DNA of 64,000 bases from the NCBI GenBank assembly GCA_013815385.1, contig JACDGL010000009.1, positions 87,083 to 151,082 of the forward strand, given 5' to 3'. Shown here in pieces: positions 37,671 to 46,872 of this stretch. The stretch comes from Taibaiella sp. Its GTDB lineage: Bacteria; Bacteroidota; Bacteroidia; Chitinophagales; Chitinophagaceae. A model generated the notes under the pieces. That model was not told the DNA's origin and ran no database searches. It was given only the letters and a program-made list of their open reading frames with translations. A program made the translations under genes and the position numbers. The number at the start of each line of letters is the position of its first letter. The first letter of the stretch is position 1.

Positions 37671-38246
37671 ATGGAACCTGTATATATTGTAGGACAAACG
37701 TTTGATAAAACTGACTTTACTGTAGCCCCATTTGCAAAGGGTGAATACGAAAACTGCATTTTCACTAACTGCAACTTTTCAAATACAGATATTTCCGGGA
37801 GCGCTTTCGTTGAATGTGAATTCAGGGTTTGTAATATAAGCCTGGTAAAACTGACCGGAACAGCCTTTAGAGAAGTGAAATTTAAAGACTGTAAAATGCT
37901 GGGGATGCAATTTGGAGGTTGCAATCAATTCAGCCTGCTATTTAGCTTTGATAACTGTATCCTCAACCACTCTTCTTTTTATAAGCTGAAGCTTAAAAAA
38001 ATCAATTTCCATAATTCAAAACTGGAAGAGGTTGACTTTACTGAAACTGATCTGAGCAATTCTGTTTTTGATAATTGCGACCTGGTAAGAGCCACATTTG
38101 ACAATACTATTCTAGAAAAAGCAGATCTCAGGACCTCGTATAACTATTCCATAGACCCGGAAACCAATCGTATAAAAAAAACAAAGTTTTCCCTTGCAGG
38201 AATAGCCGGGCTATTGGATAAGTATGATATTGAAATAGAGTGTTGA
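37671..38246 (+). CDS. Pentapeptide repeat protein
   Basis: 191 residues made of A(N/D)LXX-type repeats, for example CIFTNCNFSNTDISGSAFVE, FKDCKMLGMQF, VDFTETDLSNSVFDNCDLV and ATFDNTILEKADLRT, giving a right-handed quadrilateral helix. The end YSIDPETNRIKKTKFSLAGI with GLLDKYDIEIE is conserved in Bacteroidetes relatives. Qnr-like proteins of this fold mimic DNA, but a protective function against gyrase inhibitors is not shown here. Confidence 0.88.
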   Translation: MEPVYIVGQTFDKTDFTVAPFAKGEYENCIFTNCNFSNTDISGSAFVECEFRVCNISLVKLTGTAFREVKFKDCKMLGMQFGGCNQFSLLFSFDNCILNHSSFYKLKLKKINFHNSKLEEVDFTETDLSNSVFDNCDLVRATFDNTILEKADLRTSYNYSIDPETNRIKKTKFSLAGIAGLLDKYDIEIEC

Positions 38247-38290
38247 TAATTAAGACCACAAGATTACCCTATAACGTAAATTTAATGTTG

Positions 38291-39301
38291 TCAGTTAATG
38301 CTAATGAGCACTAATAATAAGGTACTTGTTACAAGTAGTACCAAAGCCAGGTATACTCCCCATGTTATTGTGCCCATAAGTAAGGTATAGACCCAGTTCT
38401 TCTTAAAAAACTCCCGACAGCTTAGCAGTGAATACACCAAGGGGATATAAATAAAGAAGGTCTTCATGAAAATAGGCTTGCTGGCATCTGTTACAGAACC
38501 AACTACCAGCAAAAGAAATACTGCACTGATAAACATAAATACGTGCATATGCAGGCTCATTACCGCATAGTTTACGAAATTGTATCGTTTATCTCTAAAC
38601 GAGCACATATACAGCAGCGCCAGTAATGGCATAAGCAGAAAAAATATCTTCGGCAACAGGTGGAAGAACTCGTTGTATATCTCCGTTATGGGGGTATCTA
38701 TATCATATAGCTGGTGACGATAAGCATAGGGGAAAATAAAGTAATTATAAAACGTAACAAAGAAATAATCACGGCTAAATTTGAATTTGTTTTCAGGCCT
38801 GGAAAAAAAACCTTTTGTGGATTCGTATGTTTCTTTATTTTGCTCTTTTACTTTTCTTAGCGAGTCGCAATTATAATCAACGATCCATTTATCATGGCGC
38901 TCGTCATGTATCCTATTATGGAGTCCTAACGTCCATTCCTGGGTCATGATAATACCCCCGGAAATGTCTGCCTTAGTAGTTTGCCTGAACCTAAACGTAT
39001 AAGAGGCCATTATAAAAAACACAACACTCGTAAATATGTAAAGCGCTATTGGTGGGGTATATCGTGTACGTTGCTTGTTATAATAAGCAACATCCAGCTT
39101 GCCGGGTCTGGTAATAAGTGTTTTAACAGTAACCCAGAACTTACTGTCAAAATGAAAATAATGTAAGAAGAAGTGTGAGACAAGATTTATGAAACTGTCA
39201 TTATGCAAATGCCGCGACTGCCCACATTGTATGCAGTAGTTACCGTTTCCGGATGTATTACAATTCGGGCAAACAGGCTCTTTGCTTGTATCTGCAGACA
39301 T
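38291..39301 (-). CDS. DUF3667 membrane protein with zinc ribbon
   Basis: 336 residues. N-terminal Cys4 ribbon CPNCNTSGNGNYCIQCGQ, then the DUF3667 stretch FFLHYFHFDSKFWVTVKTLI and TRPGKLDVAYYNKQRTRYTP, followed by about five membrane helices. The family is common in Bacteroidetes and lacks a known function. Complete length. Confidence 0.88.
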   Translation of the reverse strand: MSADTSKEPVCPNCNTSGNGNYCIQCGQSRHLHNDSFINLVSHFFLHYFHFDSKFWVTVKTLITRPGKLDVAYYNKQRTRYTPPIALYIFTSVVFFIMASYTFRFRQTTKADISGGIIMTQEWTLGLHNRIHDERHDKWIVDYNCDSLRKVKEQNKETYESTKGFFSRPENKFKFSRDYFFVTFYNYFIFPYAYRHQLYDIDTPITEIYNEFFHLLPKIFFLLMPLLALLYMCSFRDKRYNFVNYAVMSLHMHVFMFISAVFLLLVVGSVTDASKPIFMKTFFIYIPLVYSLLSCREFFKKNWVYTLLMGTITWGVYLALVLLVTSTLLLVLISIN

Positions 39302-39383
39302 AATGCTAGAAAAATAAGCCTAAATAATTACGGCTAAATATACGGTATAAGTATTATGCACTATAGTTTATCCAACTATTTTC

Positions 39384-39956
39384 TCATTGTTTAGCTTTCC
39401 CCCACTCCTCTATCGTCAGCACATCTGCCTGGCGGGGGAAGACTTTAGTTGTGAGTACCTGATGTACCTCATTATCTGCATCAGCACACCCATTAGCTAA
39501 TACTGTTATCCGGAAGTCTTTATCAGAAGCTTCACGTACTGTAGATAGTACTACGCCACCAGTAGAAATGCCTGTAAGTATTATGTGCCTGATATCCTGT
39601 CCCCTTAATACCACCTCCAGGTCGCTGCCGGTAAATGCACTTACTCGGCGTTTGATAACGGTTATATCCCCTTCGTGCGGTGCCAGATCAGGGTGAATTT
39701 TCATAAATGCACCCATGTCTGCATTGGCAAATCTTTCCTTTACTCCTGTGGAAAAGAACTTGTTGTTCCTGCTTATCTCAGGCGCGCCCTCCCTGAAGCC
39801 CACGACCACATAGATAACAGGAATATCCCGCTCGCGGGCAGTAGCTATAGCTTTGGCGACATTCTTTATAACTGCTGTAGCATCAGCAAGATTTCTGATT
39901 ATGCCGGCCTGCATATCCATCACCAGGAGCGCAGTGTTTTGTGAGTTCTGTTCCAT
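39384..39956 (-). CDS. Isochorismatase-fold protein lacking the usual Cys
   Basis: About 190 residues from the ATG complementary to 39954-39956 (MEQNSQNTALLVMDMQAGII). Isochorismatase family fold with the Asp of VMDMQ and Lys of VIKRRVSAF in place. The nucleophile region reads LTGISTGGVVLSTVREASDK, where Val stands at the position of the catalytic Cys of typical nicotinamidase-like hydrolases. This GVVLSTVR form is a known variant of the family, so the protein may not act by the usual thioester mechanism. Substrate unknown. Confidence 0.82.
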   Translation of the reverse strand: MEQNSQNTALLVMDMQAGIIRNLADATAVIKNVAKAIATARERDIPVIYVVVGFREGAPEISRNNKFFSTGVKERFANADMGAFMKIHPDLAPHEGDITVIKRRVSAFTGSDLEVVLRGQDIRHIILTGISTGGVVLSTVREASDKDFRITVLANGCADADNEVHQVLTTKVFPRQADVLTIEEWGKAKQ

Positions 39957-40037
39957 TGTACCTAGTAGTAATACAATCAATATTATTCATTTATTTTGAA
40001 TTAATTTTATGTTGTAAACATTTACAAAATAATCACC

Positions 40038-40517
40038 ATGCAGGATAAACAAGTGAAGCTTAGACAAACCCAAAAATCCGACTTAGCATTTTTCTTTCAA
40101 TTTCAACTTGACAAGGAGGCTAATTACTTAGCTGCATTTACTCCAAAAGACCCTACCGACAAAGAAGCATATTTTGAAAAATTTGAGAAATTTCTGAATG
40201 ACCAAACAATAAATACGCAAACAATTTTGGTTAACGAAACCATCGCAGGTAGTATTGCAAAATTTGAATTGGAAGGAGATGCTGAAATTACCTATTGGAT
40301 AGACAGAAACTTTTGGGGAAAAGGAATTGCAACAACAGCACTAAAATACTTTCTAACCATTGAAAACATAAGACCTATTTTTGGACGAGTTGCATTTGAC
40401 AATTTCGGGTCGCAGAAAGTTCTGGAAAAATGTGGTTTTATAAAAATTGGTACTGATAAAGGTTTTGCAAATGCACGACAAGCCGAGATAGAAGAATTTA
40501 TTTACAAGCTGACATAG
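40038..40517 (+). CDS. GNAT family N-acetyltransferase
   Basis: 159 residues, RimJ/RimL-like. KLRQTQKSDLAFFFQFQLDK at the start, ITYWIDRNFWGKGIATTALK carrying the acetyl-CoA loop (GKGIAT), and FGSQKVLEKCGFIKIG, the usual C-terminal motif. It moves an acetyl group from acetyl-CoA to an amine of an unknown acceptor. More AT-rich than its neighbours, possibly a recent acquisition. Confidence 0.9.
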   Translation: MQDKQVKLRQTQKSDLAFFFQFQLDKEANYLAAFTPKDPTDKEAYFEKFEKFLNDQTINTQTILVNETIAGSIAKFELEGDAEITYWIDRNFWGKGIATTALKYFLTIENIRPIFGRVAFDNFGSQKVLEKCGFIKIGTDKGFANARQAEIEEFIYKLT

Positions 40518-40666
40518 AAATTGATAATACAGGCAATTAGGGATGCGCACCCTCCACGATATTAAATCACATCGCTAACATGCGGGAAACTATCAAATAA
40601 TTTTCCGCAACCCAAAAAACCGATCAGAGCTCCCATTCGTATATTAATAAAGTTAACTTACATTAA

Positions 40667-41329
40667 ATGAAAAGAGTATTCAGTATCCTGGCAGTAGCCA
40701 TTGTAGGACTATTAATTAGCTTTCCCAATATGGCAAGTGGGCAAAAAAGAAATGATGGGCAAAAGCAGCACGGAAGCAACTACCGGTATGCTACATTTGC
40801 CGCAGGCTGCTTCTGGTGTGAAGAATATGTTTTTGAAAGTGTGAAAGGAGTTATAAGCGCCTTGCCAGGATACGCAGGCGGCAAGAAGAAAAACCCTACT
40901 TATGAGGAAGTTTCTGATGGCAATACAGGGCACTCAGAATCCGTAAATGTATACTATGATACTACCCTTGTAAGCTACCCAACTTTGCTCAAGGTGTTTT
41001 TCGCTTCTCAAGATCCCACACAGGTAAATGGCCAGGGACCAGATGAAGGCACCCAGTACAGAAGCATCGTATTTTATAGAAACGCAGCAGAAAAACAGCT
41101 CACGGAACAGTACATTCAACAGCTAAATAATTCACATAAGTACAAAAGGTCAATAGCTGCCCAGGTAGTGCCCTATACTATTTTCTGGCCTGCAGAGAAG
41201 TACCATATACAATATGTAAAGCACCACCCACAAGATCGGTATGTTTTGCAGGAATCAATCCCTCGTGTGAAAAGATTTCAGAAACAGTTTCCGGAGCTGA
41301 TAAAGCCTGAGATGAACCTGGAAAAATAG
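40667..41329 (+). CDS. msrA: Peptide methionine-S-oxide reductase, exported
   Basis: 220 residues. Signal peptide about 1-25 (MKRVFSILAVAIVGLLISFP), then the MsrA domain with the catalytic Cys in AAGCFWCEEYVFESVKGVIS, GYAGGKKKNPTYEEVSDGNT and HSESVNVYYD. It reduces the S-form of methionine sulfoxide in proteins. Export suggests repair of oxidised envelope proteins. There is no MsrB fused or adjacent. Confidence 0.93.
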   Translation: MKRVFSILAVAIVGLLISFPNMASGQKRNDGQKQHGSNYRYATFAAGCFWCEEYVFESVKGVISALPGYAGGKKKNPTYEEVSDGNTGHSESVNVYYDTTLVSYPTLLKVFFASQDPTQVNGQGPDEGTQYRSIVFYRNAAEKQLTEQYIQQLNNSHKYKRSIAAQVVPYTIFWPAEKYHIQYVKHHPQDRYVLQESIPRVKRFQKQFPELIKPEMNLEK

Positions 41330-41341
41330 TAGGTGAGCATT

Positions 41342-42052
41342 CTAAATTCCAAATTCGATTGGCTTTGCCGGAACTGGCAGGTAGCTGCCGAACAGCATAT
41401 CCCAATATGGTAAGACGGAACTGTAATTCGAATTTGTTTCTTGCCTGATAACAGAGTGGTGAATGCGGTGCATACGTGGAGATACGAAAAATATCCTGAT
41501 AATTTTATCCGGTATGGTTCCTATGCGGATATTAGAATGATGCAGTGTAATGACCGGCAAAAGGATAAACCCATATAATGCGACCGTGGTGGCACTGATA
41601 CCCAACAAAGCGAAAACCGGTATTTTGATTACATAGGAGAGCAGTAATTCACCGGCATGGAAACGCACAGACGATGTGACATTTAGCTTTGTATCTCTAT
41701 GATGAAAGCGGTGAAAGTACCAAAAGGCAGGAAATATATGATTGGCCCTATGCCACCAGTACATGAATAGATCTGCAAGGAGCAAACCTGAAATGATCTG
41801 CGCCCAAACTGGTAAAAAATACAACAATCCGAAGTGGCAGTGATGTAGGTAAGTCAGCAGCCATTGTAAAAAATATCCGCCCAAACCTACTATTATTAGG
41901 TCGCCAAGCCCTACCAGGATATTTATAAGGTCGTGATAATAATCTGTAAGATCGCGGCGCTGTGGAAAGATATGCTCAACAAGGTAGGCGATTATGAAAA
42001 TTATTGCCACTACATATGGCTGTATTGATCTTATAGTTGTTAGCAATTCCAT
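41342..42052 (-). CDS. Sterol desaturase/fatty acid hydroxylase family protein
   Basis: 236 residues, about four membrane helices and the eight-His diiron signature HRANH, FHRFHHRD, HHSN and MHRIHHS. Family members hydroxylate or desaturate lipids with O2. In Bacteroidetes candidates include hydroxylation of fatty acids, carotenoids or sphingolipids. It converges closely with msrA (12 bp) and is the last gene before an outer-membrane barrel. Confidence 0.9.
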   Translation of the reverse strand: MELLTTIRSIQPYVVAIIFIIAYLVEHIFPQRRDLTDYYHDLINILVGLGDLIIVGLGGYFLQWLLTYLHHCHFGLLYFLPVWAQIISGLLLADLFMYWWHRANHIFPAFWYFHRFHHRDTKLNVTSSVRFHAGELLLSYVIKIPVFALLGISATTVALYGFILLPVITLHHSNIRIGTIPDKIIRIFFVSPRMHRIHHSVIRQETNSNYSSVLPYWDMLFGSYLPVPAKPIEFGI

Positions 42053-42203
42053 TATATGTCCTCCCAGTTCCGCATTTTCATCATTGCTTCATGCTTATAC
42101 TGCTATATTACAACATTTGCATAATTTATGGGCCATTTGTATACCTACAACTTTATCTTGCATTAAGTTGAAACTTTAGTATAACTAATACCGTAACTAG
42201 TTT

Positions 42204-43295
42204 ATGGATTCTACGCGCAGGTGCTTATATGCGTTATTTACATGTTGGTGCTTAATAGCAGGTTTGGGTACATCATTTGCTAAGAACAGGGATAGTACCA
42301 GGCGGTTTAGCGCTTTCCCATTCCCTGTTATTTACTACGCGCCTGAAACAAGGTTTGTTTATGGCGCAGGCGGAGCATTTACGTTTCGTTTTAAAAGAGA
42401 CCCTACTACGGCAAAACCGTCTAATGTAATTGTGGGTGCAGCCTACACCCAAAATAAACAGCTACTGTTTTACACAACCTTTCAAACCTTTTACGATAAT
42501 AACAAGTACTATTTTTATGGAGAGGCCGGATATTATAAATACAGTTATTACTTCTTTGGCATTGGCCAGCAGGATATTCCGAAAGAATTATACAAGGTAA
42601 ATTATCCACGCGTAAAGCTGAATGCTGACCGCAAGGTACTGCCAAACCTATACGCGGGTATAGGCTATCAATACGAAAATTATAACATCGCTGAAACGCA
42701 AACAGGAGGCGCGCTGGAAAAGGGAATGATTGCCGGCAGCAAAGGAAGTATTACATCGGGAGCAGGAATACAGTTAATATATGATTCCCGGGACACAGTA
42801 TTTTATCCGTCAAATGGATGGTTTGGACAGGCAACTTTTATGAATAACGGTAATACCTGGGGTGGTGACCATAATTTCAATCGTTATATCCTTGAGGTAA
42901 CAAAGTATCAAAAATTGTACAAGCGGGTCATATTGGCTATCAACAGCTACAATAGCTTTGTTACCGGCAATGCACCTTTCCAGCAACTATCCCAGATGGG
43001 AAGCAATAAGGAGATGCGAGGGTATTACCAGGGGCGATATACCGACAACAATCTTATGGTGATGGAAGCGGAGGGCAGATTTCCTATCTATAAAAGGTTT
43101 GGTGGCGTACTGTTTGCCAATAGTGGCGCATTGGGCAATCAGCACGATTTTATCCGATATGATGATATAAAGTTTACCTATGGCGCAGGCCTCCGATTTA
43201 ATGTGAACCGGAAAGATCATCTCAATCTCAGGCTTGATTATGCATTGGGCAAAAATACCAGCGGTATTTATTTTACTATTGGCGAGGCATTTTAA
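42204..43295 (+). CDS. BamA/TamA-like outer membrane beta-barrel
   Basis: 363 residues with an N-terminal signal (LYALFTCWCLIAGLGTSFA) and no POTRA domains. The barrel has many alternating strands and the Omp85-type motif around NKEMRGYYQGRYTDNNLMVM (RGxxxGR-like), plus VIYDSRDTVFYPSNGWF and a C-terminal Phe (YFTIGEAF). Stand-alone surface antigen/D15 barrels of this kind may insert or secrete lipoproteins or act as porins. Function unknown. Confidence 0.85.
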   Translation: MDSTRRCLYALFTCWCLIAGLGTSFAKNRDSTRRFSAFPFPVIYYAPETRFVYGAGGAFTFRFKRDPTTAKPSNVIVGAAYTQNKQLLFYTTFQTFYDNNKYYFYGEAGYYKYSYYFFGIGQQDIPKELYKVNYPRVKLNADRKVLPNLYAGIGYQYENYNIAETQTGGALEKGMIAGSKGSITSGAGIQLIYDSRDTVFYPSNGWFGQATFMNNGNTWGGDHNFNRYILEVTKYQKLYKRVILAINSYNSFVTGNAPFQQLSQMGSNKEMRGYYQGRYTDNNLMVMEAEGRFPIYKRFGGVLFANSGALGNQHDFIRYDDIKFTYGAGLRFNVNRKDHLNLRLDYALGKNTSGIYFTIGEAF

Positions 43296-43457
43296 ATCTT
43301 TCAGAGCCTTTATAGCAGGTAAGATAACCGTATCCCCTCTTGCATTAAGAAGTTGTCGCTTCGCCGATTTGCTGCAAAAGTGTCGTAATGGTAGTAGTGA
43401 AATGATTTTTAAAACACTATGTATCTATTCTTCGTATCTTCTATTTTTACAAATTGT

Positions 43458-44225
43458 ATGACCAAGAGGTTTTGGATAATAATAATGCTTTTCATTAGCA
43501 CGTTAGCAACGGCACAACCCACTATGCAAAATGATATTATAACGCTTTCTCAGGATTTTGTGTATGCTGCGAAAGCGGGTGGCGAAACAGATTCATTTGT
43601 CAACCGCTTTTCGATCATAGATGAAAATGATCTTTTTTTGCAACTAAATAATGATAATAAGAAAAAGGCGTTCTTCATTAATCTGTACAATGCCTACACC
43701 CAGGTATCACTCAAAAAAAATCCTGAACAGTATAAAAACCGGAATGCTTTTTTTACAAAAAAACAAATTCACCTCGCTGGCTATTTCATTAGCCTGGATA
43801 AGCTTGAGCACGGCATTTTACGACATTCAAAAACAAAATGGAGCCTGGGGTATATAGATAAGCTATTCCCCGGTAGATTGGAGCGCAAACTACGAGTAGC
43901 AAAGGTTGACTACAGAATACACTTCGCATTAAACTGCGGTGCTAAAAGCTGTCCGGCTATTGCCTATTATAAACCGGAACAGCTGGATGAACAATTAGCT
44001 CTGGCCACTAAAACTTACCTTGAAGATGAAGCAGTGTATGACCTGCAAAGTAACACACTACATCTTCCCGCATTAATGAGCTGGTTTCGTGCAGATTTTG
44101 GAGGTAAAAGGAATGAGATCGAGTTATGCAGGCAGCTACATATAATACCAGCCGATGTACATCCTAAAATACAGTATAAGCATTACGACTGGGCCCTATA
44201 TCTAAATAATTATAAAACAACCTGA
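43458..44225 (+). CDS. DUF547 protein, exported (first copy)
   Basis: 256 residues from the ATG at 43458, giving signal peptide MTKRFWIIIMLFISTLATA-Q; a frame from 43419 would bury it. DUF547 core: FINLYNAYTQVSLKKNPEQY, DKLEHGILRH and HFALNCGAKSCPAIAYYKPE. These are thiol-peptidase-like folds with the Cys-Ser-Cys-Pro region suggestive of an active or metal site. A second DUF547 gene lies at 53206-53955. First of three plus-strand genes of the arsenic locus. Confidence 0.85.
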   Translation: MTKRFWIIIMLFISTLATAQPTMQNDIITLSQDFVYAAKAGGETDSFVNRFSIIDENDLFLQLNNDNKKKAFFINLYNAYTQVSLKKNPEQYKNRNAFFTKKQIHLAGYFISLDKLEHGILRHSKTKWSLGYIDKLFPGRLERKLRVAKVDYRIHFALNCGAKSCPAIAYYKPEQLDEQLALATKTYLEDEAVYDLQSNTLHLPALMSWFRADFGGKRNEIELCRQLHIIPADVHPKIQYKHYDWALYLNNYKTT

Positions 44226-44241
44226 ATTCTCTTTTCTAAAA

Positions 44242-44829
44242 ATGAACTCACACAGATCCGCATTGATAATATTTGCCCGTAAGCCGGAGCTTGGGAAAGT
44301 AAAAACCAGGTTGGCAGCAGGTATAGGTTTGGAGAAAGCACTAGCAGTGTATATAAAATTACTGGAGCATACAAGAAATATAACTTCAGGCCTGCCGTGT
44401 GATAAATATGTTTTTGTTACAGCGCATAATGATGATAAGTTCTGGGAGGGCTATCAAATAGAGTTGCAACAAAACGAGACACTAGGCGACCGGATGCACC
44501 ATGCATTCGAAATACTATTTGCAAAAGGTTATAAAAAGGTAGTTATAATTGGCAGTGACTGCCCATTACTAAAAGCAGAAGATATAAAGGTTGCCTACGA
44601 GGCACTTGACAAAACCAACATAGTAATTGGGCCTACTTTCGATGGTGGCTATTATCTTTTAGGCATGAATCAATTATACCAGCAACTATTTATTAATAAG
44701 GCATGGAGCACTGATACGGTATTTCGCGATACCATAAATGATATTAACACTGCCAGTTTATCTGTTCATGTACTCCGGGAACTGGCTGATCTGGATGAAG
44801 AGAAAGATATGCCAAGTGAATGGTTGTAA
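44242..44829 (+). CDS. TIGR04282 arsenosugar-type glycosyltransferase
   Basis: 195 residues: SALIIFARKPELGKVKTRLA (nucleotide-binding start), GDRMHHAFEILFAKGYKKVV, the metal-binding IIGSDCPLL and GPTFDGGYYLLG. The family (DUF2064) is a compact GT-A/MobA-like transferase clustered with ArsM/ArsS and thought to act on arsenosugars. A divergent second copy is at 57878-58549. 17 bp behind the DUF547 gene. Confidence 0.9.
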   Translation: MNSHRSALIIFARKPELGKVKTRLAAGIGLEKALAVYIKLLEHTRNITSGLPCDKYVFVTAHNDDKFWEGYQIELQQNETLGDRMHHAFEILFAKGYKKVVIIGSDCPLLKAEDIKVAYEALDKTNIVIGPTFDGGYYLLGMNQLYQQLFINKAWSTDTVFRDTINDINTASLSVHVLRELADLDEEKDMPSEWL

Positions 44830-44853
44830 CATTAAAAAACATCTTTATAATAT

Positions 44854-45777
44854 TTGTACCTTTTCGTAAAAATATGGCTACGGTTTGCATTGCGTTTTTA
44901 TTGCGGCAATGTTACAATTAACAGAGGTAATATCCCTGCGCGCCAAACTCCTGTTATATTAGCAAGCAATCACCCAAACTCTTTCCTTGATGCTCTTTTG
45001 ATAGCCGCCCATTACCCAACAGATGTTCACTTTATGGCACGAGGGGATGCTTTTAAAAAACCTTTCGTTGCCCGCATCCTGCGCATGCTGAAACTGATAC
45101 CCATATACCGCCTTAGCGAGGGAAAGGAAAATCTAAGCGTCAACGAGAAATCATTTACCGAATGTGTAGAAGTACTTAAAAAGAACGGCACTGTCCTCAT
45201 TTTTCCTGAAGGCTTGTGTGAGCACCAGTTGGGGCTAAGGCCACTAAGAAAGGGAACTGCTCGTGTTGCCTACAAAGCATGGTACGAATCAGGTATCAAT
45301 GATATGCTCGTTCAGCCCATAGCTATCAGGTATAATTCGTTCTCTTACGTGCCTAAAGAAGTTGACATAAAATATGGGAACAGTTTTTTAAAAGATACAA
45401 TTTCGGCCGAACAGCCGGGCTTATTCTACAATGATTTTAATGCGCTATTGAGCGAACGGATGGAAATAGCAATGCTTGATAATGCAGCCAATAGCAAGAA
45501 AAAGAAAATCAAAAATGTATTCTTAAGTCTTGCCGCTTTTATTGGTTTTGCTACGCAGCGCTGGTATTATATAGCCTGGCGAAACTTCGCAGCGAAAAAA
45601 ACTGAAGGGACTGTATTTTATGATTCGGTGTTATTTGGCTGCCTGATGCTTACTTACCCCCTATTTGTAATTTTTATGACTATGCTTTTATGGGTGGTAA
45701 CCGGTTGCTACTGGATGTTATCTCTTATTGTTCTCCTACCCTTCACCGCATGGTGTTATAAAGAATATAAGTCATAG
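44854..45777 (+). CDS. Lysophospholipid acyltransferase (PlsC-like)
   Basis: 307 residues. The frame needs a TTG start at 44854 (MYLFVKIWLRFALRFYCGNV); the first in-frame ATG would remove the active site. Motif I is SNHPNSFLDALLIA (NHxxxxD) and motif III FPEGLCEHQ. Two C-terminal membrane helices. Family reaction: transfer of acyl groups to glycerophospholipids. In this locus it could acylate an arsenosugar glycerol to make arsenolipids, which is inference only. Confidence 0.85.
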   Translation: MYLFVKIWLRFALRFYCGNVTINRGNIPARQTPVILASNHPNSFLDALLIAAHYPTDVHFMARGDAFKKPFVARILRMLKLIPIYRLSEGKENLSVNEKSFTECVEVLKKNGTVLIFPEGLCEHQLGLRPLRKGTARVAYKAWYESGINDMLVQPIAIRYNSFSYVPKEVDIKYGNSFLKDTISAEQPGLFYNDFNALLSERMEIAMLDNAANSKKKKIKNVFLSLAAFIGFATQRWYYIAWRNFAAKKTEGTVFYDSVLFGCLMLTYPLFVIFMTMLLWVVTGCYWMLSLIVLLPFTAWCYKEYKS

Positions 45778-45778
45778 T

Positions 45779-46825
45779 CTACTTTACCTTGCTTAAGGCG
45801 AGCATTTTTATCATCCAGTCAGGAAGTGGCTTTTCTATATTTCTTTTCTTGAGGTTCAGGTACCAGCCAATCTTTTTCAGAATAGGTACCCTGTGTGTTT
45901 CTACCAGCTCTATAAGAGTGCCATCCGGGTCTTCAACATAGCAGAAACGCCCTGATGCACTTTCCATTGCAAACGACTCGTTGCTATCTACCGAAAATAC
46001 AAATCCCTGTTTTGTAGTATGCGCTTTCAACTGATCCATATCCAGCACATCGAAACAAAGATGTATAAAGCCACAATCACCCCAATATCTTTGGTCGTAG
46101 ATCTTTTCTGGTTTCCTATCCAAACATTCTACCAGCTCTATTTGCACAGAGCCCAGCAGTTTATTAAAAGCACCTTTACCAGTAGAATTCTTTTGCAACA
46201 ATACACGACGGTATAGAGCGCTTGCAGCTGCCGGATTGTCGACGAATGATCCTGTTACATCGTATATAACTTCATTAATGCCAAGAACATCCCTATAAAA
46301 TTTCAGTGCGCTTTCAATGTTACCAACACCTATGACAGCACCACAAACCCCACCTGTTTTTTTACCGGTATTCTGAAACCAGTTGCTGCCCTTCACTATA
46401 TTGAACTGGTTACCATATGCATCCTTTATCCAAAAGTGTAGTTCCCCTTTTGGATCAGTTTGTATCTCTGAAATAGATATGGCCAGCGTTTTGAAATATT
46501 TATGCGCTTCTGAGATATCAGGACACTTTATTTTTGCTGCATAAATACCCAAGTCACCATATAAAACCTTGTTAGCAGGTTCCACAGGCTGGCGGTCCTT
46601 AAATTGCCATATCTCCACACCTCCACCTCCTTCCAGATTTATAGATAAAAGGGCATGCCTTCTAAAAACAGTGCCGCCTGTATAACGACTCATTAAAGTA
46701 GCTTCGGAGACATCATTAAATATTAACGCATCCATGCCAAACAGTTCTTTGTATAACCTGAGGCCTTCATTTGCATTTTTTACCCCTATGCCTATTTGTT
46801 GTATTCCTGAAATATAATCGTGCAT
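45779..46825 (-). CDS. Two-domain VOC (glyoxalase-fold) protein
   Basis: 348 residues with two VOC domains (about 5-130 and 145-310). ISGIQQIGIGVKNANEGLRL and GAVIGVGNIESALKFYRDVL start each, and GRFCYVEDPDGTLIELVETH carries the last metal-ligand Glu. Such proteins are metal-dependent dioxygenases, isomerases or resistance proteins; the substrate is unknown. Last gene of the eight-gene minus-strand unit; the fold also includes ArsI C-As lyases, but I do not see the Cys pair that would mark ArsI. Confidence 0.82.
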   Translation of the reverse strand: MHDYISGIQQIGIGVKNANEGLRLYKELFGMDALIFNDVSEATLMSRYTGGTVFRRHALLSINLEGGGGVEIWQFKDRQPVEPANKVLYGDLGIYAAKIKCPDISEAHKYFKTLAISISEIQTDPKGELHFWIKDAYGNQFNIVKGSNWFQNTGKKTGGVCGAVIGVGNIESALKFYRDVLGINEVIYDVTGSFVDNPAAASALYRRVLLQKNSTGKGAFNKLLGSVQIELVECLDRKPEKIYDQRYWGDCGFIHLCFDVLDMDQLKAHTTKQGFVFSVDSNESFAMESASGRFCYVEDPDGTLIELVETHRVPILKKIGWYLNLKKRNIEKPLPDWMIKMLALSKVK

Positions 46826-46872
46826 GAAAAACGCTTCTGTTTAGAAATACGAATTTATGGTCAGCTTAGTTT

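Noticed and set aside
45779..46825. ArsI C-As lyase
   Set aside because: The protein has the VOC fold and is in the arsenic locus, but I see no vicinal Cys pair as in ArsI; it is left as an unspecified VOC protein.
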